Below, one piece after another: positions 36,296-46,325 of a stretch of 64,000 nucleotides of DNA. Position numbers and translations under genes: made by a program. Origin of the DNA: Odontocerum albicorne. Taxonomy: Eukaryota; Arthropoda; Insecta; Trichoptera; Odontoceridae. The stretch is taken from NCBI GenBank assembly GCA_949825065.1, contig OX463852.1:13120127-13184126 (forward strand), read 5' to 3'. Position 1 is the stretch's first letter. The number at the start of each line of letters is the position of its first letter. Under the pieces are notes generated by a model. The model made no database searches, was not told where the DNA came from, and saw nothing but the letters and a program-made list of their open reading frames with translations.

Positions 36296-37572
36296 AAAGT
36301 TTTGAAAGCGACATCTATGGAGCAGTAGAAAAACCAAAATTTATACGCCATTTTAATATTTCATTTTTCATAAGAACGTACTCAAAATTTCATTTCGATC
36401 TGTCAATTCATTCTTTGTTTACAAGCCATTTGAAGTTGACGTGTCAGTGTATTTTTTAACAATGGAAAAATCCGAATATCGTGCAGTGATTAAATTCTTT
36501 GTTTTGGAAGGTTTATGGGCTACTGAGATCCATGCAAAGATGGTGAAAGTATTAAAGGAGTCTTCTCCTTCATTTCCAACCGTTCACCGATGGGTTTTGG
36601 AGTTTAAGCGTGGCCGTACAAGCGTTGAAGACGATCCACGCTCAGGACGTCCAAAAAGTGCATCAACACCAGAAATCATAGCGAAAATACAGGATATGGT
36701 TTTGGAAGATCATCGATCGACTGTGGATGTGATAGCTGACACCATAGGCATCTCACATGGAACAACATGGCATATTTTGGCTGAAGTTTTGGGTTTCAAA
36801 AAACTGTGTGCACAATGGGTGCCGCATTTGCTAACAATGCAACAAAAACACGTTCGAATGCGACTTTCTGAGCAACATTTGGAGCAATTTCGAAAGGATA
36901 AAAAGGATTTTCTGCGTCGATTCATCACTATGGATGAGACTTGGGTCTACCACCATGATCCTGAATCAAAACAAGAGGCTAAGGAGTGGTGTGAACCAGG
37001 CGCTTTGGCTCCGAAGCGAGTTCGTGTCCAGAAATCAGCCAAGAAGGTGTTAGCGTCAGTTTTTTGGGATGCAAAAGGAATTTTGTTGATAGATTATCTC
37101 CAAATTGGTAAGACAATCAACTCTTATTATTATTGTGACCTTTTGGACCAGTTGGATGAAAAAATTTGTGAAAAAGACCCGGTTTGCTGAAGAAAAAAAT
37201 CATTTTTCATCAAGACAATGCACCTGCTCACACAGCTCAAAAAACCATAGCGAAAATCAGTGAATTGGGGTACGAATTGTTGCAGCATCCACCCTATTCG
37301 CCAGATTTAGCTCCCTCTGACTTCTGGCTGTTCTCACACCTCAAAAAATTCCTTCGTGGAAAGCATTTTTCATCAAACGAAGAGGTTATAGCCATCGTAG
37401 AGGAGTATTTTGCAGGCCTTCCAGAAAGTCACTTCCGTGATGGGACAACAAAGTTGGAAGATCGTTGGACCAAGTGTATTGATCTTATGGGATACTATAC
37501 TGAGCAATAAAAGTGATTTCCCCCCAAAAAAAATGTATTTTCATTTCCGCTTTCAAAACTTTTTGACTAACC
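36296..37572 (+). mobile_element. Near-intact mariner transposon
   Basis: Perfect terminal inverted repeats beginning GGTTAGTCAAAAAGTTTTGA are flanked by TA at 36294-36295 and 37573-37574. Length 1277 bp is typical for mariner. One transposase frame fills most of it. The identical ends suggest it is younger than the other mariners here. Confidence 0.95.
36462..37510 (+). pseudogene. Mariner transposase (D,D34D), one frameshift
   Basis: Cut-and-paste transposase. The start at 36462 (MEKSEYRAVIKFFVLEG) is the usual mariner start. N-terminal helix-turn-helix region includes FPTVHRWVLEFKRGRTS and DDPRSGRPKSA. Catalytic residues: TMDETW, FHQDNAPAH and SPDLAPSD, with 34 residues between the second and third aspartates. 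The reading is 1049 nt, one base short of a 349-residue protein. The shift lies near 37165-37185, in an A-rich stretch before a premature TGA; the downstream frame (LLKKKIIFHQDN...) then runs to TAA at 37508-37510. Apart from this shift I see no other lesion. Confidence 0.93.
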
Positions 37573-37893
37573 TAGTATATTTTGAAATTTTCATTCAAGC
37601 ATAAAATAATTATGTTATGTACGAGTACATAAAACACTGAGCACGATAAATTTTAAACTTTTACAGTATGCTTCAGAATACTTTTAAATAAAATATAATA
37701 ATACGGGTATGTTAGAGTTAAAATGTACCAAAATAAGGAATAAAAATTATCGTAATATCCTTTTGAAAAACATACAATTATTTTGTATTAACTGTATTCT
37801 TTTATTGAAATACAAATATTTTTTAATCAAATTCTGAATTTTTTTAATTAAAAATATTTTTTTCACCAATTTATAAAATATCAAGAGTTCACC
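37573..37893. other. AT-rich sequence, no gene recognised
   Basis: Nothing recognisable; it separates the mariner from the second Penelope-like copy. Confidence 0.5.
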
Positions 37894-38160
37894 AATTTCT
37901 AAAATATTTAAATTCTATAGAGTTTTATAAAATTCACACTAGAAACAGAACAGGATGAAAAATTAAATTTCTTGGACCTAACATTATCTCGCAAAAATGG
38001 TACATTTGACTTAGATATACGAGTATATAGAAAAGACACTTATTCAGACTATAATTCCAGCAACTTCCAACCATCCAAATAACCATAAATTTGCAGCCTT
38101 TAACTGATGCTTCATAGATTGCTCAGTGTCCCATTAACCGATGACAATTTTTAAAAGGAA

Positions 38161-38655
38161 TTGATAACCATAAAAAAAATTACTACGAATAAAAAATATC
38201 CTGGAAGCCTCATTGATTCACTTTTAAAAAACAAAACAAAAAAGAAACTTATAAGAGATCATATATTTGACTACACCTATAAGCATACCTATAAATGGAG
38301 CAAAGTCCTATTTATAAAGAAAAAAAAATTACGAAATAACCAAAAAAGTCACATAAAGCCAGCTTTTTATACTAATTTTAATCTCCGGAAACTTTTATTT
38401 CACGGGAAAGGCAAAACTGGAATACTTAACAACAGTGGTGTGTATAAACTTTTATGTGCTGATTGTGATAATTTCTATATAGGAAAGACAGGAAGATCTT
38501 TTGAAAAGAGATTTTGTGAACACAAATCCGCCTTAACAAATCTCCTAATTCTGAAATGGCTAATCATTGTCACCGTGAAAACCATACAGCATTTTCTATC
38601 GATGATGCCAAATGCTTACATATCAGTAGTAACAGAAATAAATTGGACAGATTAG
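38161..38655 (+). pseudogene. Penelope-like pol C-terminus with GIY-YIG endonuclease
   Basis: The open frame includes ITIKKITTNKKYPGSLIDSL, a basic linker (KTKKKLIRDHIFDYTYKHTY), NFNLRKLLFHGKGKTGIL, then the nuclease NSGVYKLLCADCDNFYIGKT and GRSFEKRFCEHKSALTN. GVY and YIG are the GIY-YIG motif, followed by the conserved arginine and EH. Cysteines in LLCADC fit the zinc-binding pair seen before YIG in Penelope nucleases. After LTN the frame deviates from the first copy (a shift near 38550), and upstream RT is missing, so the element is inactive. Confidence 0.8.
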
Positions 38656-38839
38656 AGGCCCTAGAAATTTCCTAGAAGTCAGTGCATCGGGGTGAACATC
38701 TGGTAAACACATTTATCCCCAGAACCTCTTCATTACTCGCCGAGATTGTCTCCTCCCACCCTTCACCCCCAGTCTCCAATCCAAATGTTTACCGTTAGAA
38801 GCGTGTATGTCGGTACCAGTTCTAACAGAATTCAGACTT

Positions 38840-38914
38840 GTTTGTGCTCCGCTGATGATGAGGTGAAAGCCTAGAAACCGGTAGGGTTATACCATTACAA
38901 AAAGTGGAATAAAC
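38840..38914 (+). ncRNA. Hammerhead-like motif in Penelope terminal repeat (copy C)
   Basis: GTTTGTGCTCC, then CTGATGATGAGG, loop TGAAAG, CCTAGAAAC, hairpin arms CGGTA and TACCA, and GTGGAATAAAC. The core has three extra bases compared with CTGATGA, as in the other two copies. One stem III pair is lost here. Confidence 0.4.
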
Positions 38915-38985
38915 AGTGTTTGAGAAAACAAATTACAATGTCTTTAAACCTCCACAATGTTAATGCCTTAACTATAAATAATATA

Positions 38986-39419
38986 AAAATATTATCTTTC
39001 TTAGTAGGTATGTACGAGTATTTCTTTCTAAGATATACTCCTACATATCTTTCTAAGATATACCCCTACATATCTTTCTAAGATATACTCCTACATATCT
39101 CAGTGAATTATGCTATAAAAAGATTGCTGAATTTGAACCTGCATCTACGAGTATGAAGTTTCTGTGGCTATGTTGTATCCAATCTACTTTGCACATCCAC
39201 TAACATATGTATCAACAAGATTTCTTTACCATCACATTCCATTATATAAACATTCCATTTTAATAATTTCATTTTTCAAATTCCTCAAATTTTGATATAT
39301 TTTATTGATCTTCCTAACAAAGTATTTGTTAAAATCTTTCAAGTACTGTTAATAGGAATGTTTTAAGATTGAAAAGTAGAATTATTGATATCTTTCCACT
39401 ACTAACATATTATTATGCT
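38986..39419. other. Intergenic sequence with a small tandem repeat
   Basis: Only the 25-bp repeat at 39026-39100 is recognisable. TGCT at 39416-39419 is the left target duplication of the LTR element. Confidence 0.6.
39026..39100. repeat. 25-bp tandem repeat, three copies
   Basis: Units begin TTCTAAGATATACTCCTACA; the middle copy has one difference. Confidence 0.95.
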
Positions 39420-39999
39420 TATAGCGATGTACGCTATCGGTGTAGCATGTGTTCTATTAGAACGTGCTGATGATTTTGATAGCGACATCGTTATCTTCGT
39501 TTTAGTTGATTCTGCGTTACTTCTCGTACAGAATCATCAATATAGCGGATTGCTTATGTTCGATTGTCGTGATGATCTTGATTAATATCGGTTTATTTAT
39601 AGACTCAGGAATGCGGATATGTTTCGATAAGTGGACAGCGGGTAAATAAATAATACAAGTTTTGACAGCTGAATGGACGACAATAAAATGTATGTTTATT
39701 TCGCAGAGTGCAGACAATTTATACCAGTGGATGAATACATGGGCGATATATATCTGCCTTGCTCTATCACATGTACTGGCGGTAGAAATATTATTTACAT
39801 TTGGAGATGGCTAGCCAATTCGCGGGTACTACAAAAATAGTAAATATTACCGCCGCTCTTGACGTGTAGCTATCTATGAATACTTGATCGGTCAATGACC
39901 CTGTATGTTTATCAATTGACAATAATTAATTTAATTTAATTTGTGTTTTACAATTCGCTCGTTATTTTGACAATTCATTTAGGTAGGTGTACAGGTACA
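39420..39999 (-). repeat. LTR (3' LTR of the minus-oriented element)
   Basis: 580 bp, direct repeat of 41366-41945. In element orientation it begins TGTACC and ends GCTATA. One difference from its partner was seen near 39703 (CGCAGAG against CGCCGAG). Confidence 0.93.
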
Positions 40000-40243
40000 T
40001 AGCTCCCTTCCTAGTGAACGCAGAGGGCGCGTGCCTTGCGTGAACGATAGGTTCCGGTGCATCTGACGTCGGGCTGGTCATCCGTTCCCCGTGTCGAAGT
40101 AGGTACGTGGACCACATCAGCGCGTGGCGTCTCTTCCCAGATCTGTCGGTCAGATGGGTGATGCGGAAACGGGGGTAGGCTTGGTCGTCTGTCGCTAAAT
40201 TTTGGATTGTCTGCGGTGCTTGGTTGGTTGTTGCGCTGATCAT
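39962..40243 (-). CDS. Unrecognised open frame at the 3' end of the LTR element
   Basis: 93 codons reading into the LTR, including AYPRFRITHLTDRSGKRRHA. It does not resemble a gag, pol or host family that I know. It may be a relic of the parental element. Confidence 0.3.
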   Translation of the reverse strand: MISATTNQAPQTIQNLATDDQAYPRFRITHLTDRSGKRRHALMWSTYLLRHGERMTSPTSDAPEPIVHARHAPSAFTRKGAMYLYTYLNELSK

Positions 40244-40260
40244 CGATGATTGGTTGTGTG

Positions 40261-40600
40261 GATCAAGCTGCAGATGGCGTCCGCGGTGGAAGGTGGATCT
40301 GCGGTTGCTTGATGATGGTAGTGATGGTGTAGATCAAGTTGCAGATGGCATCCGATGTGGAAGGTTGATCTGCGGTGGCTTGATGGTGATAGTGATGATG
40401 TAGATCAAGTTGCAGATGGCTTCCGCGGTGGAAGGTTGATCTGCGGTGGCTTGATGGTGATGGTGATAATGTAGATCAAGTTGCAGATGGCTTCCGATGT
40501 GGAAGGTGGATCTGCGGTGGCTTGATGATGATGGAGATCAAGTTGCAGATGGCTTCCGCGGTGGAAGGTTGGTCTGCAGGTGCTTGATGATGATGATGGA
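40261..40600. repeat. 62-71-bp tandem repeat inside the LTR element
   Basis: Five units start at 40261, 40332, 40403, 40474 and 40536. Each contains GATCAAGTTGCAGATGGC and CTGCGGTGGCTTGATG. The first three are 71 bp; the later ones are shorter by loss of GATGGT-type triplets. Confidence 0.9.
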
Positions 40601-40794
40601 GTCTGCGGTGCTCGTTGCTGCAGCGTGGTTGTAGCGTGGTTGTATCGATGTTCGTGGTTGTATCGATGTTGTAGCGATGCTTGTCTGCTGCTGCATCTTG
40701 TCGATCAGTAGTTCGTCGAGGGAGGCAATCCTGTAAATCGTGTGGCTGATCGCCAGGACTGACCTCACGTGAGCTGGCGTCGGGCTCGTCCAAA

Positions 40795-41043
40795 TCAGAT
40801 GTTGTGTTGTATCTGAGTGACGGCTCTGGTGTCCTTGCTGACGGCGTGCTTGGCCAGTTCGCCAGGGAGTAGAATCTTGACGGTTGTCTGGATCTCTCTG
40901 CTGGTGATGATGCTCATCTTGTTGTAGTGGGCGAGGCGGTTGGCGTTGGCGGCGGTGCGTTCGAAAATCTCGTTGACGAAATTGTTCATGATGCTCATCG
41001 CGTTGCTGCTGATGCCGGTGTCGAGTTGCAATTGTTTTGACAT
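40795..41043 (-). pseudogene. Histone H2B core captured in an LTR retroelement
   Basis: Encodes an 82-residue frame on the same strand as the LTR element. From [20 protein letters not shown], through [16 protein letters not shown] and [20 protein letters not shown], to [12 protein letters not shown], it is the C-terminal two thirds of histone H2B (canonical DTGISSKAMSIMNSFV..., [41 protein letters not shown]). The basic N-terminal tail and first helix are replaced by unrelated residues; the frame stays open upstream of the first methionine. The C-terminus ends QIQHNI instead of KYTSSK. Substitutions are many but no stop interrupts the core. It was probably picked up from an intronless histone mRNA. 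Whether it is translated is unknown. Confidence 0.88.
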
Positions 41044-41100
41044 TGCTGTCGAGTCGGCGATATTCGATATAGTCGGAATACGTATTCGTAGCGATGTTCA

Positions 41101-41185
41101 GTTTTCGTGCGGGTTCGGTTTTCGTGCGGGTTCGGTTTTCGTGCGGGTTCAGTTTTCGTGCGGGTTCAGTTTTCGTGCGGGCTCA
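41101..41185. repeat. 17-bp tandem repeat, five copies
   Basis: Unit GTTTTCGTGCGGGTTCG, with G or A at the last position. It lies in the leader of the LTR element between the primer-binding modules and the H2B frame. Confidence 0.93.
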
Positions 41186-41272
41186 ATGTAGCGTTGTGGC
41201 GATGTTCGTTTTTCGTTCGGGTTCACCGATGTAACCCTGTACGTTGGAGTCACCAATGTAGCGATGGTCGTT

Positions 41273-41365
41273 GTTCGTCGTCGGGCTCGCCAATGTAACT
41301 ATGTTCTTGTTCGTCGTCGGGCTCGCCAATGTAACGATGTTCTTGTTCGTCGTCGGGGTCACCAA
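41273..41365 (-). repeat. Tandemly repeated primer-binding-site module, 36-bp units
   Basis: On the plus strand GTTCGTCGTCGGG(G/C)TC(A/G)CCAAT starts at 41273, 41309 and 41345 with exact 36-bp spacing; more degenerate copies extend left to about 41200. The unit abutting the LTR (41345-41365) is the true primer-binding site on the minus strand. The others look like repeated copies of the LTR-PBS junction. Confidence 0.85.
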
Positions 41366-41945
41366 TATAGCGATGTACGCTATCGGTGTAGCATGTGTTC
41401 TATTAGAACGTGCTGATGATTTTGATAGCGACATCGTTATCTTCGTTTTAGTTGATTCTGCGTTACTTCTCGTACAGAATCATCAATATAGCGGATTGCT
41501 TATGTTCGATTGTCGTGATGATCTTGATTAATATCGGTTTATTTATAGACTCAGGAATGCGGATATGTTTCGATAAGTGGACAGCGGGTAAATAAATAAT
41601 ACAAGTTTTGACAGCTGAATGGACGACAATAAAATGTATGTTTATTTCGCCGAGTGCAGACAATTTATACCAGTGGATGAATACATGGGCGATATATATC
41701 TGCCTTGCTCTATCACATGTACTGGCGGTAGAAATATTATTTACATTTGGAGATGGCTAGCCAATTCGCGGGTACTACAAAAATAGTAAATATTACCGCC
41801 GCTCTTGACGTGTAGCTATCTATGAATACTTGATCGGTCAATGACCCTGTATGTTTATCAATTGACAATAATTAATTTAATTTAATTTGTGTTTTACAAT
41901 TCGCTCGTTATTTTGACAATTCATTTAGGTAGGTGTACAGGTACA
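41366..41945 (-). repeat. LTR (5' LTR of the minus-oriented element)
   Basis: 580 bp, near identical to 39420-39999. The primer-binding site follows directly on its inner side. Confidence 0.93.
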
Positions 41946-42049
41946 TGCTCATTGACATTTTGATCCATGGGTATCTATCATATACTATGGTAAAGATTCC
42001 ATTTATTATTGATGAGCACAGCTTGAAGATTAAAATGGAATCTTGGTCC

Positions 42050-42190
42050 CACCATTAGAATATGCAAGCAAAACTTGGATGTGATATACAAGTGATGAGA
42101 GTTAGATACCTATATAAGCAGAAGAAATGAGAGCCTTCCATTGAATGTGTGGAAAAATAATGTATGACCGAATATGGAATGATAGCATTA
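42050..42190 (+). pseudogene. RTE-like LINE C-terminal scrap
   Basis: Broken reading with LEYASKTWM, EMRAFH, MCGKIMYDRIWNDSIR. It matches the (L)YGSExW...EMRxLRxMCGVxxxDRxRN stretch of insect LINEs, also seen at 47.6 kb. Stops interrupt it. Confidence 0.55.
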
Positions 42191-42194
42191 GGAA

Positions 42195-43285
42195 ATATGT
42201 AATGCGGATTGAAAGAAGATGCAGTTTTAAGGATAAAACTATAAAACTAGGATACATATTCCGTATGATTCGAAATGTGCTCAGTGAAAATATTCTTAAA
42301 AGTATATACTTCGCCTTATGTCAGTCAGCACTTTCTTACGGTATATCAGTTTGGGGGGGATGCACCTTAACCCAGAAACACATATTACAGGTTTCCCAAA
42401 AATTGATTGTGAAAATAATCAATAAACTTCCTGCTCGGTATCCCACGGCGGAGCTTTTCAGAGAGTATCAGGTCCTGAACATAGCCAATTTACATCTCAA
42501 ATCCATTCTCTGGCACTACCATCGAGAGGAGGGGAAGATGCAAACTCAGCAGACACACATGACACGCATGGCAACTAATGAAATGTTCACCATCCCTAGA
42601 GTTAAAACCTCTTTTGCCCAAAGGCAATATGCTTATTTGGCTCCCATTACATACAATGGCGTGCCGACTTCAATAAAAGTAAAGGTAGGAAAACCATTTA
42701 GACAGTCGATCGGAGCGTGGTTGTTATTGCGACAGGATTTTGAGTACTTGGGCTTTCAGGATGAATGACGAGTGCAAAGGATTTATGTGAGCTCGTGAGT
42801 GTGGGTCTCTTATTATTGTTTTAATTTTGGTTGTTATTGTATTTATGTTTCTGTGTGTTTTTCTTTTTTTTGTTTTGAATTTGTTTTGATTTTTATTCTT
42901 ATGATTGTGTGCAGTATATTGTGGGATGAATATTTTTGGTCTTTCTGGAGCGATAATGTGTGAGGAGTTGAGTTTCGCAGGATGTTTCCAGTTGTAGTTG
43001 AGTGTCACTGTTTGTCAGGTTGATGAGAGCGTGCAACGGGGTTTTTTGTGTTATCAAAAATCGGAAAGAAGTATCGATTTATTTTTTTCATGCTAAATAT
43101 CCTCAGTGAGATACAGGCAAAAGCCTAGTTTACTGGGGATACGACAAATGAAAGGCAACAAACCCAGATCCATTAAAATTATATGTCCAAATCAAATTAC
43201 CTGTTGTTTTTTCTCAAATTGTGTATATTTCTTGTCATGTGTAATAATAAATAAAATAAATAAATAAATAAAAAATAAGGATGAG
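42195..43285 (+). pseudogene. Jockey/CR1-like LINE 3' fragment with A-rich tail
   Basis: The open frame to 42768 contains LGYIFRMIRNVLSENILKSI, YFALCQSALSYGISVWGGCT and ILQVSQKLIVKIINKLPA, then LFREYQVLNIANLHLKSILW. This is the usual end of Jockey/CR1-type RT proteins (YfAlvqShLsYGI.vWGg...lq.l...i..l). The RT palm is missing. A GT-rich 3' untranslated region follows and ends in an (AAAT)n tail (about 43240-43275), as many such LINEs do. Confidence 0.8.
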
Positions 43286-43874
43286 GAAAGCTTTTAGATG
43301 ATAAAAATAATGAATTATGAAATATTAACAAAAATGTTCTACAAAAGTAGCACAGAAGGTATGAGAAGTTTGGAAAGACTTAGAAAATGTAACTCAGCCA
43401 AATTATTCAAATTTTGAATGAGGGAAGAGTGAAAAGCTTTTATAATAAGAGTGTATGCATGACGAGCTGTATGAATGTGGCAGAAGCGAAATATGTATGC
43501 TACATGGATATAGCATGATGGTGATGTTGCTGATAAAAACAGTGTTGGTGATACATATTGATTATTGTCCTTGTGAAAGTATTTTATTGTTATCTGATTT
43601 TTCTTTTTTGTGTCAGAATTGTTCAACGGACGTTGGTGACCATAAGCTTTATTTACGGTTACTGCAAAGAAAGAAGTTTTTGATTTTTCTAATCACTCTC
43701 AAATTATTGAGTGATGAAGTTTTATTTGTACCAGGTCTGTATGTTCCTGATAGTTTCCTTTATTTTATAAGGTATAAGATCTATTTCTCTAGATGTCGCA
43801 TGATACGAATATGTCCCAAGTACTCAAATTGTTTTAATAATCTCTGTACACCTCAATAAAATTCGTTACTATTT
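43286..43874. other. No gene recognised
   Basis: A 134-codon open frame on the plus strand (43455-43859) and a 95-codon frame on the minus strand (43339-43626) overlap but show no family resemblance. Confidence 0.4.
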
Positions 43875-45075
43875 CATTTCACATTACTATTACAGTTTGT
43901 CCATCCAGCTTGTACAAGGCTACTTTTCTTGACTCGTCTATAATTATTGTATTTTTAACCATTGTTCCTGTGAGTGTACTTACCACTTCTAGACTATGAT
44001 GCATATTATTTAGTGGCAGTTTGATACTGCGGTCTATTATCATTAACATAGTTTTTGACATGTTGATTTCCAGGCCCAGGATCTTACTCTCGTGTTCCAC
44101 CTTTTTAAGAAGCGTGCCCATTTTTTCTTCTGATGTGGCAATCAACATCATGTCACCTACATATCTCAGATTTGAAAGCTTTCTTTCTCTAATAATAATC
44201 CCGCCGTCCCAGTCTTCAAGTGCTCTTCTCATAATATATTTTCGATATATGTTAAACAAATCGAGAGAGTGGACGCACCCTTGCCGTACACCCTTTTGCA
44301 CTTTAAACTGTTTGGACTTGATGTTGTTGACTTTGACTGTAGTAGAACTATGTTGGTACAGTGACTTAATACGGTTTACAAGAGCTGCTGTTACTCTCAT
44401 CTCTAGAAATACGTGTCACAGTTTCTCCCATTTTACACAATCAAATGCTTTTTTATAATCGATGAAGCATTAAACTGCTGGTATCTGAAATTCACGACAC
44501 TTCTATTAACTGTCGGATATTGAGGATTTGTTATCTCCTCCCTTTCCCCTTAACAAATCCCGCCTGTTTTTTTGGCGTCTGCCAGCTGATGTAAGGCCTC
44601 ATACGGTTTTTGATGATAAAAAACAATATTTTACTTGCATGTGATATGAGATATATGGTCCTATAGTTCTTACATTTCCTTGTAGAACCCTTTTTATGTA
44701 ACGGTATACATTGAGACTCCATCCAGTCCCGGGGCCAGATTCCCATCTTCCACACATTGTTGCATACATCCTGAAGTATTTTGGTGCCATTTTCTTCCAA
44801 ACATTAGAGTAATTCGACCGTTATGCTGTCGCTTCCGGGGATTTGTTGTTTTTTAGTTTGTTTATGGCATTCTTCATTACAGATTATAAGATATCTGGTT
44901 CTCGGTTGTTTGACCCAATTCCACTGATTGAGTATTTCCCCTCTATTTGTATAATTCTGCACAATACTGCCTCCATGTTTTCATAACCTTATCAATGTCT
45001 GTTATGGTGTTTCCTCCCGCATCCTTTGACACTCGTGTTTTTGGAATTGATTCACGTGACAATATCTTAACTTTG
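43875..45075 (-). pseudogene. LINE reverse transcriptase, decayed, with nested insertion
   Basis: Minus-strand blocks: CIPLHKKGSTRKCKNYRTIY, then SHASKILFFIIKNRMRPYIS and QAGFVKGKG (44800-44531, RT fingers), and VQKGVRQGCVHSLDLFNIY (motif B), LSNLRYVGDMMLIATSEEKM (motif C, with YVGD for YADD), GLEINMSKTMLMIID (44400-43879). Motif A between 44400 and 44531 is broken. The family resembles RTE/Jockey-type insect LINEs. The motif C change and frameshifts show it is dead. The RTE copy at 45090-45555 is inserted at its upstream edge. Confidence 0.85.
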
Positions 45076-45089
45076 TTATAGAGCTCCTT

Positions 45090-45555
45090 GAAAAGTATAC
45101 CAAACAATTGTCAGACCCGCACTCCTCTATGGCTCCGAATGTTGGACGATGTATACCTCTTACTCTAGGCAACTAGAAACTGCTGAAATGCGCATGCTAA
45201 GATGGTCAGCAGGTGTGTCCCTAAGAGACAAAATAAGAAGCTCACACATTCGTGGAAGCCTGGGTGTTACAGACATCAACATCAAGATGGAGGAGAGGCG
45301 ATTGAGATGGTATGGGCACGTTGGACGCAGAGCACCCGATCACATTGTGAACCAGGCAATCTCCATGGATCTTCCTCGAATAACAACCAGAGGAAGACCA
45401 AGGAATTCATGGGTGGTGCAAAGAGATAACCTGATGCAGAGGCACGGCCTGGGGGACGTGGTCCGGGACAGAAGAGTATACAACCTGAGGACGAGGAGAG
45501 CTGACCCCAACAGTCTTCGCAGACAATGAGTTGGGATGGAGCCAGGGAGAGAGAG
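45090..45555 (+). mobile_element. 5'-truncated RTE-like LINE insertion with target duplication
   Basis: Encodes the 3' end of the family seen at 20735-21950: ETAEMRMLRWSAGVSLRDKI, then RRLRWYGHVGRRAPDHIVNQ and RRADPNSLRRQ, stop at 45527-45529, and a short tail (GAGTTGGGATGGAGCCAGGG). It is bounded by TTATAGAGCTCCTT (45076-45089) and TTATAGAACTCCTT (45556-45569), a 14-bp target duplication with one difference. The copy has no lesion in the part present but is far too short to be active. Confidence 0.88.
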
Positions 45556-45707
45556 TTATAGAACTCCTTAGATATAAATAATTATCTATTCTTAAACAAT
45601 AAACATATATTAAAAAATAGACACATTTTATAAGAGTTCCATAATTTCAAGTGGCCTGGAGCTCATGAAGGAGAAAAACTGGCAGTCCAGGTTGCATAAA
45701 TATATAC

Positions 45708-45928
45708 TATAGTTCAGAAAATGTAGGATGAGTCCTGTGACAGCTCACAAATTTGCCCCAAATACAACCTTGTAACGATGTTCAGTAATTTGAATTATTT
45801 TATCAACTTTAATATAAGCCTCAATTCTAATAAATAGCAAGTTATTTAGGTAAATATATTACATAAGGCTGTATTGGGGCAAATTTGTAAGCTGTCACAG
45901 GACTCATCCTAGAATTTCCGAACTATAG
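45708..45928. mobile_element. Palindromic MITE (copy 1)
   Basis: Left arm (TATAGTTCAG..., GGATGAGTCCTGTGACAGCT, CACAAATTTGCCCCAA) and right arm are inverse copies of about 55 bp; the centre is AT-rich. A second copy lies at 50094-50302. Ends in TATAG suggest TA-targeted, Tc/mariner-type mobilisation. Confidence 0.85.
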
Positions 45929-46251
45929 ACCTTCCTGCGATAGCGTCGCGTGCATCAGACAATATAATTTGCAATCTTTCAAAGCATCATGTGCCAACTA
46001 TACGTAGATGCATATATCCTTATCTCAATTTCCCGCCATACTCGGCTGTATATTTCGTAACAGCCTAACGTGATGGCTTACAAAACAGAATTTATAAATG
46101 GTGACCACGCACGCCTCAAATGTTTGTACAGAGCTTTTGCCTTTACGTCATTCCTGATGGTGTTGGCAGATGGATTAATACCATCGTTAGATGATGGCGT
46201 GAGGTTTTAGATAACATATTGTTGAGTACGTGATTAAATATGTTAACATAT

Positions 46252-46325
46252 GTGGTGACTTTCGTGCCTATTTGGTAAGACGTTTGTCCCGGAGGTTTCA
46301 GGTTTGATTCCCGACAGTACCCGAA
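46252..46325 (+). repeat. tRNA-derived SINE head (different subfamily)
   Basis: A-box-like TGCCTATTTGGTAAGACG and B-box-like GGTTTGATTCCC at tRNA spacing. It lacks the tail of the other SINEs here. Confidence 0.55.

Larger units (their letters stand above)
37894..38985 (+). mobile_element. Penelope-like retroelement, second copy (5'-truncated)
   Basis: Plus-strand order: RT thumb remnant (about 37940-38220), linker, GIY-YIG nuclease (38430-38655) and a terminal repeat with the hammerhead-like motif (38800-38985). It lines up with the copy at 1782-3583 but lacks the MITE and the inverted terminal repeat. The 5' edge is abrupt near 37894; AAAAATATT occurs at both edges and could be a target duplication, but this is weak in such AT-rich DNA. 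Confidence 0.8.
39420..41945 (-). mobile_element. Non-autonomous LTR retroelement carrying histone H2B sequence
   Basis: Two 580-bp direct repeats (39420-39999 and 41366-41945) differ at only one position that I found. They are flanked by the 4-bp target duplication TGCT (39416-39419 and 41946-41949). Orientation is minus: each LTR then begins TGTACC. Next to the right-hand LTR the minus strand reads TTGGTGACCCCGACGACG, a primer-binding site (TGG start), and next to the left-hand LTR a purine tract GGAAGGGAG. The 1366-bp interior has no gag, protease, RT or integrase that I can recognise. It contains a histone H2B-derived frame and several GC-rich tandem repeats. It must have moved with proteins from another element. 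Confidence 0.9.

Noticed and set aside
39026..39100. Possible CRISPR-like array (three regular repeats)
   Set aside because: Repeats are directly adjacent without spacers, in eukaryotic DNA; a simple tandem repeat.
43455..43859. 134-codon open frame on the plus strand
   Set aside because: No family resemblance, hydrophobic AT-rich composition, and an overlapping antisense frame is equally open.
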